Assembly: GCA_910579925.1 (NCBI GenBank)
Contig: CAJTVY010000060.1
Coordinates: 1-16,452, forward strand
Origin: an uncultured Dorea sp.
Lineage (GTDB): Bacteria; Bacillota; Clostridia; Lachnospirales; Lachnospiraceae
Direction: 5' to 3'
Length of the DNA stretch: 16,452 nucleotides
The position numbers were made by a program, and so were the translations under genes. Of this stretch, positions 7,185 through 15,522 are shown one piece after another; position 1 is the first letter of the stretch, and each line of letters opens with the position of its first letter. The notes under the pieces were generated by a model that was given only the letters and a program-made list of their open reading frames with translations, was not told the DNA's origin and ran no database searches.

Positions 7185-7415
7185 TTAGTCTAAAATATCA
7201 ACGATAACCTTCTTATCCTCTTTTGCGGCGGCTGCTTTCACAACCGAGCGAATCGCTTTAGCGATGCGGCCCTGCTTTCCGATCACCTTTCCCATATCGG
7301 AATCGGCAACATGTACTTCCAGAACCGTTGTCTTCTTCTCTTCTCTCTCGTTCACAACCACGCTGTCCGGGTCATCAACCAAAGCCTTCGTAATGACTTC
7401 AACCAACTCTTTCAT
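7185..7415 (-). CDS. khpA: KH domain RNA-binding protein KhpA (YlqC)
   Basis: Small KH-domain RNA-binding protein of the YlqC/KhpA family. In other Firmicutes KhpA pairs with KhpB (Jag/EloR) and affects cell division and elongation. The 76-residue chain begins MKELVEVITKALVDDPDSV; the KH core is GKVIGKQGRIAKAIRSVVKAAA, with GKQG as the GxxG nucleic-acid loop. A longer reading from 7445 exists but has no ribosome site, whereas the ATG at 7415 has TGAGGTGC 8-9 bases upstream. It lies between rpsP and rimM, the usual place for this gene. No partner gene is in the window. Confidence 0.93.
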   Translation of the reverse strand: MKELVEVITKALVDDPDSVVVNEREEKKTTVLEVHVADSDMGKVIGKQGRIAKAIRSVVKAAAAKEDKKVIVDILD

Positions 7416-7454
7416 AATCAAGCACCTCAATAACCTGGATTTCACCCTAAAGGT

Positions 7455-7700
7455 TTATTTCTCAATTCCTGCTATCTTAAAGATCTTGCTTACAACTTCT
7501 GTCGGCTGTGCGCCGTTATTCAGCCATTTCTTAGCTGCTTCCTCATCAACCTTGATTGCGCTTGGATCACAGTTCGGATCATAAGTGCCAATCTCATCAA
7601 TAAACTTTCCATCTCTTGGGGATCTTGAATCAGCTACGATAATTCTATAAAAAGGAGCCTTTTTCTGTCCCATTCTTCTTAATCTGATTTTTACTGCCAT
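7455..7700 (-). CDS. rpsP: 30S ribosomal protein S16
   Basis: Ribosomal protein S16 of the small-subunit body. I choose the ATG at 7700 (81 residues) because GGAGGTAGAATTAAA stands directly upstream and the protein then begins MAVKIRLRRMGQKKAPFYRI, the invariant S16 start. The longer frame to 7772 adds 24 residues with no family likeness. VADSRSPRDGKFIDEIGTYDP and the later WLNNGAQPTE segment complete the signature. The 88-base gap from ffh contains a small perfect hairpin at 7743-7755 (CGCAC with GTGCG) that may act in the S16 leader; I see no clear promoter there. Confidence 0.97.
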   Translation of the reverse strand: MAVKIRLRRMGQKKAPFYRIIVADSRSPRDGKFIDEIGTYDPNCDPSAIKVDEEAAKKWLNNGAQPTEVVSKIFKIAGIEK

Positions 7701-7788
7701 TTTAATTCTACCTCCATATAATAAAATACTGTATCTATCTGACGCACAATGTGCGGTGATACCCTGTTTCACAGACCCTATGTCCTGA

Positions 7789-9144
7789 TTAGAAAGGCAT
7801 ATGGAATCTGCCCTTTCTGGCGCCTTTGCCCATCATCTTCATGAGCTTCTTCATCTCACTGAACTGCTTCACCATCCGGTTGACTTCGCTGATGTCAACG
7901 CCTGCTCCTCTGGCGATCCGATGTTTCCTTGAAGGATTCAGAAGATCAGGATTTCTTCTCTCCTCCGGCGTCATGGAATAGATCATCGCTTCCATCCTTG
8001 CCATGTTCTTTTCCGCCTGGGCTGTCTGTTCGTCGTCAATCCCCTTCATCCTGCCCATGCCTCCCATGCCGCCAAGCCCTGGCATCATGTTCATAATACT
8101 GCCAAGCCCGCCCATGTTCTTCATCTGGCTGATACTTTCCAGATAATCATCGAAGTCAAACTGATTCTTCTTCATCTTCTGGGCCATCTGCTTTGCTTTC
8201 TCTTCATCAATCTCGGCCTCTGCCTTCTCGATCAACGTCAGCACATCGCCCATTCCCAGAATACGAGAAGCCATCCGGTCGGGATAGAACTGTTCTAAGT
8301 CAGACAGCTTCTCTCCCATACCCACATACAGAATCGGCTTACCTGTAACGGCTTTGACAGACAACGCCGCCCCGCCCCTGGTATCACCGTCCAGCTTCGT
8401 GACGATGACACCGTCAATTCCAGCTTTCTCGTAAAATTCCTTGGCCACATTCACGGCATCCTGTCCCGTCATGGCATCAATAACCAGGATCGTCTGGTGT
8501 ACCGTCACTGCGTTCTTGATATCCAGAAGTTCTTCCATCATGTCTTCATCAATGTGAAGTCGGCCCGCAGTATCCAGAATCACGATATTATTTCCATTCT
8601 TCTGGGCATGCTCCAGGGCTGCCTTTGCAATGTTCGCCGGCTTGTGGTTCTCGCCCATGGAAAACACTTCCACGCCCTGCTTCTCTCCATTTACCTGTAA
8701 CTGCTTAATGGCTGCCGGCCTGTACACGTCACAGGCGACGAGAAGAGGCTTCTTCCCCTTTCGTTTATACTTGCCAGCCAGCTTCGCAGTAGTCGTAGTC
8801 TTACCGGCTCCCTGAAGGCCAGCCATCATAATAACCGTGATTGCGCTTCCCGGCTGAAGCTGAATCTCCGTAGTCTCTGACCCCATCAGCTTTATCAGTT
8901 CTTCATTCACAATCTTGATGACCATCTGTCCGGGATTCAGCCCGTTCATGACATCCTGCCCGACCGCCCTTTCCTGGACGCTCTTGATAAAGTCCTTCAC
9001 TACCTTGAAATTCACGTCCGCCGCAAGCAGCGCCCGTTTAATCTCCTTCAGAGCCTCTTTCACATCATCCTCAGTGAGACGCCCCTTGCTCCTCAGATTC
9101 CTAAATATATTCTGAAGTTTCTCTGTCAGACTGTCAAATGCCAT
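7789..9144 (-). CDS. ffh: Signal recognition particle protein Ffh (SRP54)
   Basis: GTPase subunit of the signal recognition particle. It binds signal peptides and 4.5S/6S RNA and delivers ribosomes to FtsY at the membrane. The 451 residues are a full-length protein: an N domain (about 1-90), a G domain with GLQGAGKTTT (109-118), DVYRPAAIKQL, DTAGR (191-195) and TKLDGDTRGG (249-258), then a Met-rich M domain (about 315-440) with the Gly/Met finger loop near 345-367 and the RNA-binding RIARGAG at 409-415. The ATG follows the ylxM stop by one base (TAGTATG), with its GAGGAG site inside ylxM. This implies coupled translation, as expected of the ylxM-ffh pair. Confidence 0.98.
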   Translation of the reverse strand: MAFDSLTEKLQNIFRNLRSKGRLTEDDVKEALKEIKRALLAADVNFKVVKDFIKSVQERAVGQDVMNGLNPGQMVIKIVNEELIKLMGSETTEIQLQPGSAITVIMMAGLQGAGKTTTTAKLAGKYKRKGKKPLLVACDVYRPAAIKQLQVNGEKQGVEVFSMGENHKPANIAKAALEHAQKNGNNIVILDTAGRLHIDEDMMEELLDIKNAVTVHQTILVIDAMTGQDAVNVAKEFYEKAGIDGVIVTKLDGDTRGGAALSVKAVTGKPILYVGMGEKLSDLEQFYPDRMASRILGMGDVLTLIEKAEAEIDEEKAKQMAQKMKKNQFDFDDYLESISQMKNMGGLGSIMNMMPGLGGMGGMGRMKGIDDEQTAQAEKNMARMEAMIYSMTPEERRNPDLLNPSRKHRIARGAGVDISEVNRMVKQFSEMKKLMKMMGKGARKGRFHMPF

Positions 9145-9145
9145 A

Positions 9146-9496
9146 CTATAACTCCTCTATTATCTCACCGGATATTCTCCGGATGCTCTGAATCAGTTCT
9201 TCTGCATTCTCTTCCTGATAATCATCCAGAAGCCGGTCGATTCTCTCTACTTTTTCTTTTACTGCCAGAAACCGGTCGATCAGATGCAGCTTCTCCTCAT
9301 ATCCTCTCAAGGTCTGATTGCACCGTCTGATCAGATCGTGAACTCCCTGACGGCTGATCCCCGCTTCCTGGGCGATCTCTCCAAGAGACAGGTCGTCCGC
9401 TACAAACCGCTCATAAATCTCCTTCTGGTGTTCTGTCAGCAATTCACCATAAAAATCAAACAGCAATGACTGTTCCAGAATCTTATTCACTTTCAT
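9146..9496 (-). CDS. ylxM: YlxM family DNA-binding/SRP-associated regulator
   Basis: Small UPF0122/YlxM protein with a sigma-70 region 4-like helix-turn-helix, encoded next to ffh in most Firmicutes and linked to SRP function in streptococci. From the ATG at 9496 it has 116 residues. LLFDFYGELLTEHQKEIYERF is the family start, LSLGEIAQEAGISRQGVHDLI the helix-turn-helix, and the C-terminus is a long helix. The open frame runs further upstream, but that part reads through the terminator and promoter and cannot be coding. The start is unusual: the predicted transcription start lies only about 5 bases before this ATG, while a GTG two codons later (9490) has AGGTGA at good spacing and may be the true start. 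Confidence 0.88.
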   Translation of the reverse strand: MKVNKILEQSLLFDFYGELLTEHQKEIYERFVADDLSLGEIAQEAGISRQGVHDLIRRCNQTLRGYEEKLHLIDRFLAVKEKVERIDRLLDDYQEENAEELIQSIRRISGEIIEEL

Positions 9497-9506
9497 CACC
9501 TGTGCT

Positions 9507-9535
9507 ATCATACAACAAAAAAAAACAGGTGTCAA
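9507..9535 (-). promoter_or_regulatory. Near-consensus promoter for ylxM-ffh operon
   Basis: On the minus strand a perfect TTGACA (9530-9535) is followed after exactly 17 bases by TATGAT (9507-9512), one base from consensus. The spacer is mostly a T-run. Transcription should begin near 9500, just ahead of the ylxM start codon. The -35 box lies inside the 3' arm of the terminator hairpin of the upstream gene. Confidence 0.8.
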
Positions 9536-9561
9536 GTATTTTTTCTTGACACCTGTTTTTT
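9520..9561. terminator. Bidirectional rho-independent terminator
   Basis: A perfect 17-bp stem, AAAAAACAGGTGTCAAG with its complement, and an 8-base loop. On the minus strand it starts at the stop codon of the subtilase remnant and ends in a run of nine U, a strong intrinsic terminator. The plus-strand RNA also ends in U. It protects the ylxM-ffh operon from transcription coming from the recombinase region. Confidence 0.92.
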
Positions 9562-10349
9562 CATTCCAGCAGGCCGTTAATCCTAAGGCAGCCCCAGCCA
9601 AGACCTGCCTCTTCCGCTTTGTTTTCACAGGTTTTCCGAAACTTGAGCTTAACGTCCACGTTCTGCGCCTCCGGATATTTCGACAAAAAAAGAGCGGCGG
9701 CCCCGGATACCACAGGCGTTGCCATGGATGTACCGCTCTTTCTCACATATGGAATCTTCGTTTTAAAATACCGGCTGTTACAGGAAGCCACATGATATCC
9801 AGGGGCTACCACTTCCGGTTTCACAATACAGTGGTCAGTCGGGCCGACTCCGGAACAGCCGTTTTTCATCCCTGGTTCGTCCAGTGAACCTACCGTAATT
9901 ACCTTGCGGCTGTTGCCGGGAACTGCAATGCTGCCCGTCTCGGGTCCCCGGTTTCCTGCCGACACCACCACCGTAATTCCCAGATCCCAAAGCATTTCCA
10001 CAGCCTCGATCAGTTCCTGCTCTTTCGTCCCTTCCAGTCCCTTCTTTGCTCCGACAGACACATTAGCGATCCGTATCCCATAACGCTCATAATTATCCCG
10101 GATCCACAGAATGCCTTCCAGGATCTGCTCAACGCTTCCCTCTCCTCTGGCATCCAGTACCTTGACGATCACAAGGGAGGCCCCGGGAGCAATGCCGCTG
10201 TACTCTCCTTTGGACAGACGGCCGTCCCCCGCAAGGATGCCCCCCACATGAGTACCGTGCCCGCTGTCATCATACATCCCGCTGCGATGGTTGACGCAGT
10301 CATAGAATGCCCGAATCCGGCCCCTAAGATCCGGATGCCCGGCCATTCC
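9561..10349 (-). pseudogene. 5'-truncated S8 (subtilisin-like) peptidase
   Basis: Clear subtilase sequence with the His motif (DDSGHGTHVGG), the oxyanion Asn region (VVSAGNRGPE) and the Ser motif (GTSMATPVVSGAAAL). It resembles the short intracellular-type S8 peptidases of clostridia. Family likeness starts abruptly at GMAGHPDLRGRI, just after the place where the first catalytic Asp (DTG) should stand; the residues before it, YLTGK, give no Asp. The open frame continues to 10514 but that part overlaps the recombinase gene and resembles nothing. Without the Asp and the N-terminal strands the product should be inactive. The C-terminus is intact and runs directly into the terminator. I infer that the 5' half was separated by the adjacent mobile element. 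Confidence 0.82.
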
Positions 10350-10477
10350 CTTCCCTGTCAAGTAGTTGCAGGCAAATTTTTTTACTTTTTTCTCCAAAAT
10401 ACAAGTATTTACAGGAGTCCATTTCTTCTCTTTCTGCCCTCTGTAATATAATTGCCACCAACTTACTTTTTGTAGTG

Positions 10478-12025
10478 TTAAACGAATGCATTTTCTTCTA
10501 TATCCGACATCCACTCAATTTCAATATGTTCTTCGTTATACACGGTAATCTTTCGGATCATTGCCTCGGCAAATTTCAATTCTGTTTTTCCTCCCTGGTT
10601 GAAAAAGTCGATGGTTCCCTCTCTTCTCTTGGGGATTAATTCTTTCATCCTGTCCATTTCGCTCTCAATCTCTGCAATCTTTCCATTCACATCCTGCATG
10701 GCAGTATCTTCCGTCTGAAAATGAGATTCCCTTCCAAAAACAGCCTTTTCGTACTCTTCCAATCGTTTCCTATGCAATATTTCTTTTTTTCTGTCCAGCT
10801 TTCTCATCTCCTTCTTCAGTATATCCAACTTCTCCAAAATTTCCTTCTCCTTCTTTTGTTTCATCTTCTCTGCTTTCTCCCACCTTATCAATTCGGAATC
10901 TATTTGGTAAAGGATATACTGCTCCAAAAACATAAGGTTCATATTTCCTACACAATCATCTGTATCCGCATATGCATATCGCTGGTTACAATAAAAATAT
11001 GGATTCAATCCGTTCTTCCTTAATGTCATTGCACGCCCACATCCCCCACAATAAACCTTTCCTTGTAACGGATGGCGCTCTCCTGTATATTTCGTTCTTA
11101 TATTTCCCGTCTGTTTACGCTTCTTCTGAACCGTTTCAAAATCATCTCTGGAAACAATCGCTACATGATGCTCCTTATAGACTTTCCATTCACTCCTGGG
11201 CTTTATATGGTTTTTTCCACCCACACCGTCCTTCTCATACTTGTCATACACCATATCCCCTACATAGACCGGATTTCTAAGAATGGAACAGATGATAGGA
11301 TAATCCCATTGAAAACATTTGCCAATAGGTTTCCGGCTGGTCTGTCCCTTCAAGATTCTAAATTCTATCGGTGTTGGAATTTTCTCCCTGTTAAACAATC
11401 TTGCAATCTCTACCGAAGTTTTTCCATCTAATGTCATGACAAATATCCTCTTGACAACCTCCGCCTCATCTTCTGCAACCACGAGCATATGTCTGTCCTC
11501 TTGGTCTTTTACATATCCAAACGGCGTATTCCCACAAGCGTACTGTCCTTGTTCTTTCCTGGCCCGTAAAGAGGATTTTACTTTCACCGATAAATCTTTA
11601 GAATATAAATCGTACATCAGCCCTTTGAATGAAAAACCAATTTCTACCGTATTACTACCTTGCTTTTTACTGTCGTAATTGTCGTTCAGTGAAATGAACC
11701 TCACTCCAAGAAATGGGAAGATCTGGTCTAAATATGAACCAAGTTCAATATAGTCTCTGGAAAACCTCGAAAAATCTTTAACAATCACGCAATTAATCTT
11801 ACCTTCCCGCACTTGATCCAGCATATCAGTAACTGCGGGACGCTGAAAATTCGTGCCGGAGAATCCATCATCTGCAAACTCTTTCAATACATAATACTCA
11901 AAATTCTCTCTGATATATTCTTTCAGCATTATCCTTTGGTTTATAATACTGTTGCTCTCGTCCTTCATATCCCTGTCTTCTTTTGACAGACGCATATAAA
12001 TCGCAATCCTACAGCATTCATTCAT
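10478..12025 (-). CDS. Large serine recombinase (third of three)
   Basis: Site-specific DNA recombinase of the large serine (resolvase/invertase) family, which cuts both attachment sites through a Ser-DNA link and rotates strands to insert or excise an element. From the ATG at 12025 it has 515 residues. Resolvase domain about 7-155, with nucleophile Ser14 in IYMRLSKED and the Arg box DFSRFSRDYIELG (84-96); central recombinase domain about 165-300; zinc ribbon with Cys326, Cys329, Cys346 and Cys358; then a Lys/Glu-rich coiled coil. A longer frame to 12073 exists, but GGGAGG lies 8 bases before 12025. Its start overlaps the previous gene by 8 bases (ATGAATGA), so translation is coupled. All active-site residues are present. 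Confidence 0.93.
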   Translation of the reverse strand: MNECCRIAIYMRLSKEDRDMKDESNSIINQRIMLKEYIRENFEYYVLKEFADDGFSGTNFQRPAVTDMLDQVREGKINCVIVKDFSRFSRDYIELGSYLDQIFPFLGVRFISLNDNYDSKKQGSNTVEIGFSFKGLMYDLYSKDLSVKVKSSLRARKEQGQYACGNTPFGYVKDQEDRHMLVVAEDEAEVVKRIFVMTLDGKTSVEIARLFNREKIPTPIEFRILKGQTSRKPIGKCFQWDYPIICSILRNPVYVGDMVYDKYEKDGVGGKNHIKPRSEWKVYKEHHVAIVSRDDFETVQKKRKQTGNIRTKYTGERHPLQGKVYCGGCGRAMTLRKNGLNPYFYCNQRYAYADTDDCVGNMNLMFLEQYILYQIDSELIRWEKAEKMKQKKEKEILEKLDILKKEMRKLDRKKEILHRKRLEEYEKAVFGRESHFQTEDTAMQDVNGKIAEIESEMDRMKELIPKRREGTIDFFNQGGKTELKFAEAMIRKITVYNEEHIEIEWMSDIEENAFV

Positions 12026-13712
12026 GTGCTTCCCTCCCGTAAAACAGCTCATTTCTTCTGTAGTTAAATACAATTTCCACCTGCTGTTTTGGATATACGT
12101 TAATTTTTTTTATCAGGCATTCTGCCAGTTCCCGATCAAGTTTATGACTGGATTCCCATTTCAATATCTCTTTGATAGACTGATTTACACTATCTGCTTC
12201 CTTATCAATTATTTTCTCCTGCCTTTCCAGTTTCTCCATCTGCACTTTTAATGCCGTAAGCATTTCTCCTATTTTTACTTTCTCTACCAAAAAAGCCTCA
12301 CGAGAAAGTTCCCCGTTTCGATAACGAAGATACAGCTCGCTCCCCATCAATGCCAGTTCGTCCTGTTTCTGCACAGATTCGCAAATCTTTCTATGAATCG
12401 TACCTTTCCTTTTTTCTGCTTCCTGCATATTTTCTTTGCAATAATCTTTCGGACACATTTCAGAAAATGCGAACTCTTTTTCCAAAGCTACTTTTATAAG
12501 AGCTTCCAACGTCAGAAATGATATCCCCTGGCATTCGCACTTACTGTTATCTATCTTTCTTCTATTTGGGCAGGCATAATAATATCTCCGCACCCGTTCT
12601 CCACTGGAAAGTGCTATTATGGACATATTACGGATCATACGGTGACCGCATCTGCCGCAATAAACCATATCCTTAAAAACGTCCTCACTTTGTGGGATTT
12701 TTTTCGAGAAGCCATTACGATTTGAACACTTGCTTTGTCTCTCAAACCGTTCGGAAACCTTGTAGAACAACTCCTCCGAAACAAGCGGTTCATGGGTATG
12801 CTCTACGACCGAAATATCATTTTCTTCATCCACTTCATGACGCTTGTGGCTCCGACACGCCTTTCCGCTTCTTCTCGACTGAAAAAGCGTACCGATGTAG
12901 ACAGGATTTGTCAGTATCTTCTTGAGTGTCCCCAATGACCACTGGTGTAATTCCTCATCTTCTGGGTAACATATTTCTCCTGTTGTCTGATACGCCATAG
13001 GACACCGTATCTTCCTTTTGTACAACTCTTCTATAATCTCTTTATAGGTACGGCCCGCCGCAAACATCTCAAAAATCCTCACAACAATCTCCTTTGCCCC
13101 CATATCAGGATACAGTACCTTCCTGTCGCCAATTTTCTCTACACTATATCCATAAGGCGGCACACCACCAGTATAGCTCCCCATCTCCTGCTTTACTTTC
13201 TTTGCCGTCCTAACCTTCTGTGCAATATCTTTTGCGTAAAGCTCATTTACAATATTTTTTAAGTTCATGGACAGTTGAAGATTATCGTCTGTCATATGCT
13301 CGCTGTCATAGCCATCCGTAACTGCAATAAACCGTACTTTCATAAAAGGAAATATTTTCTCTATATAATTTCCTGTCTCTATATAATTTCTCCCAAATCT
13401 AGAAAAATCCTTTACTACAACACAGTTAATCCTCCTTCTGCGTATATCCACCATCATACGCTCAAAGCCTTCACGATTGAAATTCGTGCCGGTTTTTCCT
13501 AAATCCGTATAGCACTCAATCAGTTCCGCATCCCCTATCAGTCCAATATATTCCTTCGCAATCTCAATCTGTGTGTCTATAGATTCATTTTTTCTGTCAT
13601 TACTGTCAACAGACAGCCTTGCATAGATGCCGACTTTCCAAACAGATCCCATGACAGCCCTCGCCTGCTTTGCATACAGTCCTTTTTTCTCTCTTTTGGA
13701 TGTCCTCGCCAT
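12018..13712 (-). CDS. Large serine recombinase (second of three)
   Basis: Large serine recombinase of 564 residues with a basic N-terminal extension of about 25 residues before the catalytic domain. Nucleophile Ser34 in IYARLSVDSNDR; Arg box DFSRFGRNYIETG (102-114); central recombinase domain about 180-320; zinc ribbon Cys352, Cys355, Cys381 and Cys392/394; coiled coil from about 425. The ATG shares one base with the stop of the previous recombinase (TAATG), behind GGGAGG. It is only distantly similar to its two neighbours, so the three are different recombinases and not fresh copies. Sets of two or three such genes usually act together, as with CcrA/CcrB, and each may be needed for recombination. 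Confidence 0.93.
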   Translation of the reverse strand: MARTSKREKKGLYAKQARAVMGSVWKVGIYARLSVDSNDRKNESIDTQIEIAKEYIGLIGDAELIECYTDLGKTGTNFNREGFERMMVDIRRRRINCVVVKDFSRFGRNYIETGNYIEKIFPFMKVRFIAVTDGYDSEHMTDDNLQLSMNLKNIVNELYAKDIAQKVRTAKKVKQEMGSYTGGVPPYGYSVEKIGDRKVLYPDMGAKEIVVRIFEMFAAGRTYKEIIEELYKRKIRCPMAYQTTGEICYPEDEELHQWSLGTLKKILTNPVYIGTLFQSRRSGKACRSHKRHEVDEENDISVVEHTHEPLVSEELFYKVSERFERQSKCSNRNGFSKKIPQSEDVFKDMVYCGRCGHRMIRNMSIIALSSGERVRRYYYACPNRRKIDNSKCECQGISFLTLEALIKVALEKEFAFSEMCPKDYCKENMQEAEKRKGTIHRKICESVQKQDELALMGSELYLRYRNGELSREAFLVEKVKIGEMLTALKVQMEKLERQEKIIDKEADSVNQSIKEILKWESSHKLDRELAECLIKKINVYPKQQVEIVFNYRRNELFYGREAHE

Positions 13713-15361
13713 TATGCCCTGCCCTCCCTTGCTTTTGCCTCCAGATATTCCTTAAGCACCAGCATCTTGCTAAATTCCTCTTTCCCTCGGAACTCCACAT
13801 AAACTTTCTTTTCCTCATATACCTCTATCCGGCTTATAAAGCACAAAAGTGTATCCCTGTTAAGTTCTGAAAGCTCCATCGCTTCTTCAAATTTTTTCAG
13901 CTTTACTCCTGAAGCAATACCATTGCGAAATAACTGCTTTATCATTTCCTCCTGTTTTCCAAGAGCAGCTTTGACATCTTCATACTGTTTCTCATAAATT
14001 GCCCGAAAACTCTTAAAATCTTCTTTTGTAATCAGACCTGTTTTTAAATCTTCATATAATCCTGCACGAAGTTCCAGATATTTATCCTGTTCTTTATGTA
14101 ACCTTTCGATCTCCTTGTCAAACCTTTCTACTTCCTCAAACTGAACCTCCATCTTCTGGATATGTTCCAGTTGGCTACATACGTCTAAAAAGACCGCTAC
14201 ATATGTCTGCAATGCCTGAAATACTATCGCTTTTAATTCCTCATCTAAAATACTATGCCTGGTACATCCCTGCCCTCTATTTCTAGTCGGACAGATAAAG
14301 TAAACTTTCGATATTCCCTTATAACGGTTCACACGCCGGATCATCGGCTCTTTACAATCCCCACAAAATAGCAATCCAGAAAAAAGGTGGGCACACTTTG
14401 AACCACTGTTTGCCCTTGTATCAACATCTAACAAAGACTGTACCATTTCATAAGCCTCATGTAATATAATCGCTTCGTGGGTTCCTTCTACCCGTATCCA
14501 GTCTTTCTTAGGCTTTACAACTGTTTTCTTTACCTTATAATTTATCTGTTCATATTTTCCCTGTACCATTACCCCGGTGTATATTTCATTGGTCAGAATC
14601 CTTTTTACCGCCACTGCAGACCATTTGGCGGTGGGTTTTGTCTGGAAACTGGTATAAAACTTTTCCCCATGCGCTTTTTTATACTCCAAGGGTGAAAGTA
14701 TCCCTAACTCATTCAATCTCTGTGCGATTGCCAGGGCGCTCATGCCTTCCAGCTTCCAGGAGAATATCTTTCGTACAATATCTGCCGCATAGTCATCCGG
14801 GCACAGTTGGTTCTTGTTCCCGTCAGATTTCCGGTAGCCATACACAGCAAACGCCCCGATAAACTTTCCCTGTTCCCGCTTGATCTTCTGGTGGCTCTTT
14901 ACTTTTTGTGAAATATCACGGCAATAAGAATCATTAATGAAATTTTTTACTGGGAGTACAAGCGATTTTGTATTATAGTCCGCTGTCTGGCTGTCAAACT
15001 GATCCGTCACGGCTATAAAACGCACATGAAAAGCCGGGAAGGTCTTTTGTATCAACCGCCCGGCTTCAATATAATCCCGTCCCAATCTGGACAAGTCCTT
15101 TACTATGACGCAATTCACATTTCCCACTTCGATATCTGACATCATCCGTTTAAACTCCGGCCGGTCAAAATTGGCTCCTGAATAACCATCGTCCACATAG
15201 ACGTCAAACAATTCCATGTCCTCATGTTCTCTTACATAAGAACGGAGCAACTCTCTCTGGGAACTTATGCTATTGCTCTCTGATTTCGTGCTACCGTCAA
15301 TATCTTCATCGTCCCTCGACAGGCGCAGATAGACAGCAACAAAATAAGTATGTTCTTTCAT
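13712..15361 (-). CDS. Large serine recombinase (first of three)
   Basis: Large serine recombinase of 549 residues, first in the three-gene operon. Nucleophile Ser15 in VYLRLSRDDED; Arg box DLSRLGRDYIEAG (89-101); central recombinase domain about 168-315; zinc ribbon Cys333, Cys336, Cys357 and Cys366; a coiled coil about 395-480 that in this family controls the direction of recombination; and a short C-terminal tail. The ATG at 15361 has TTAGGAG about 9 bases upstream; an out-of-frame ATG lies 5 bases before it. The 160-base leader has two hairpins (separate entry). No frameshift or lost catalytic residue is visible, so the enzyme looks functional. Confidence 0.93.
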   Translation of the reverse strand: MKEHTYFVAVYLRLSRDDEDIDGSTKSESNSISSQRELLRSYVREHEDMELFDVYVDDGYSGANFDRPEFKRMMSDIEVGNVNCVIVKDLSRLGRDYIEAGRLIQKTFPAFHVRFIAVTDQFDSQTADYNTKSLVLPVKNFINDSYCRDISQKVKSHQKIKREQGKFIGAFAVYGYRKSDGNKNQLCPDDYAADIVRKIFSWKLEGMSALAIAQRLNELGILSPLEYKKAHGEKFYTSFQTKPTAKWSAVAVKRILTNEIYTGVMVQGKYEQINYKVKKTVVKPKKDWIRVEGTHEAIILHEAYEMVQSLLDVDTRANSGSKCAHLFSGLLFCGDCKEPMIRRVNRYKGISKVYFICPTRNRGQGCTRHSILDEELKAIVFQALQTYVAVFLDVCSQLEHIQKMEVQFEEVERFDKEIERLHKEQDKYLELRAGLYEDLKTGLITKEDFKSFRAIYEKQYEDVKAALGKQEEMIKQLFRNGIASGVKLKKFEEAMELSELNRDTLLCFISRIEVYEEKKVYVEFRGKEEFSKMLVLKEYLEAKAREGRA

Positions 15362-15522
15362 TCCATTCGGCTCCTAACTTCATTATCTTATCCACACATC
15401 TAGTATGTTTTCAGTTAGTCAACCCCGTCCTACGAGGTTTTATCTACTTAACAAAGCCAGGATTCCGCTGTTTAATCCTGCTTATAGATTATCATATCTC
15501 CTGTCGCCTGTAAAGACTTTTG
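15362..15522 (-). promoter_or_regulatory. Leader of the recombinase operon with two hairpins
   Basis: In the minus-strand RNA, CAGGATT pairs with AATCCTG around a 9-nt loop (15458-15480), and AACCUCGU pairs with ACGGGGUU around a 3-nt loop (15421-15439). The second helix has a G-U pair only in the minus-strand RNA, hinting that it acts in this transcript. They could be regulatory, or a binding site for the recombinases or an element repressor. No convincing -35/-10 pair was found. Confidence 0.35.

Noticed and set aside
7701..7772. Longer start for S16
   Set aside because: S16 begins MAVKIRLRR and a strong GGAGG site lies directly before that codon.
9497..9628. Longer N-terminus for YlxM
   Set aside because: The extra 44 codons read through the terminator hairpin and the promoter and have no ribosome site.
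10350..10514. Extended start of the subtilase frame at 10514
   Set aside because: The extra residues overlap the recombinase C-terminus and resemble nothing in S8 peptidases; they are translated element-end sequence.
12026..12073. Longer start for the third recombinase
   Set aside because: The extra 16 residues lie within the coding end of the second recombinase, and the best ribosome site points to 12025.
10478..15361. CRISPR-like or tandem repeats, or an invertible segment in the recombinase region
   Set aside because: I saw no regularly spaced repeats and no long inverted repeats flanking a promoter, so phase variation by inversion has no support here.
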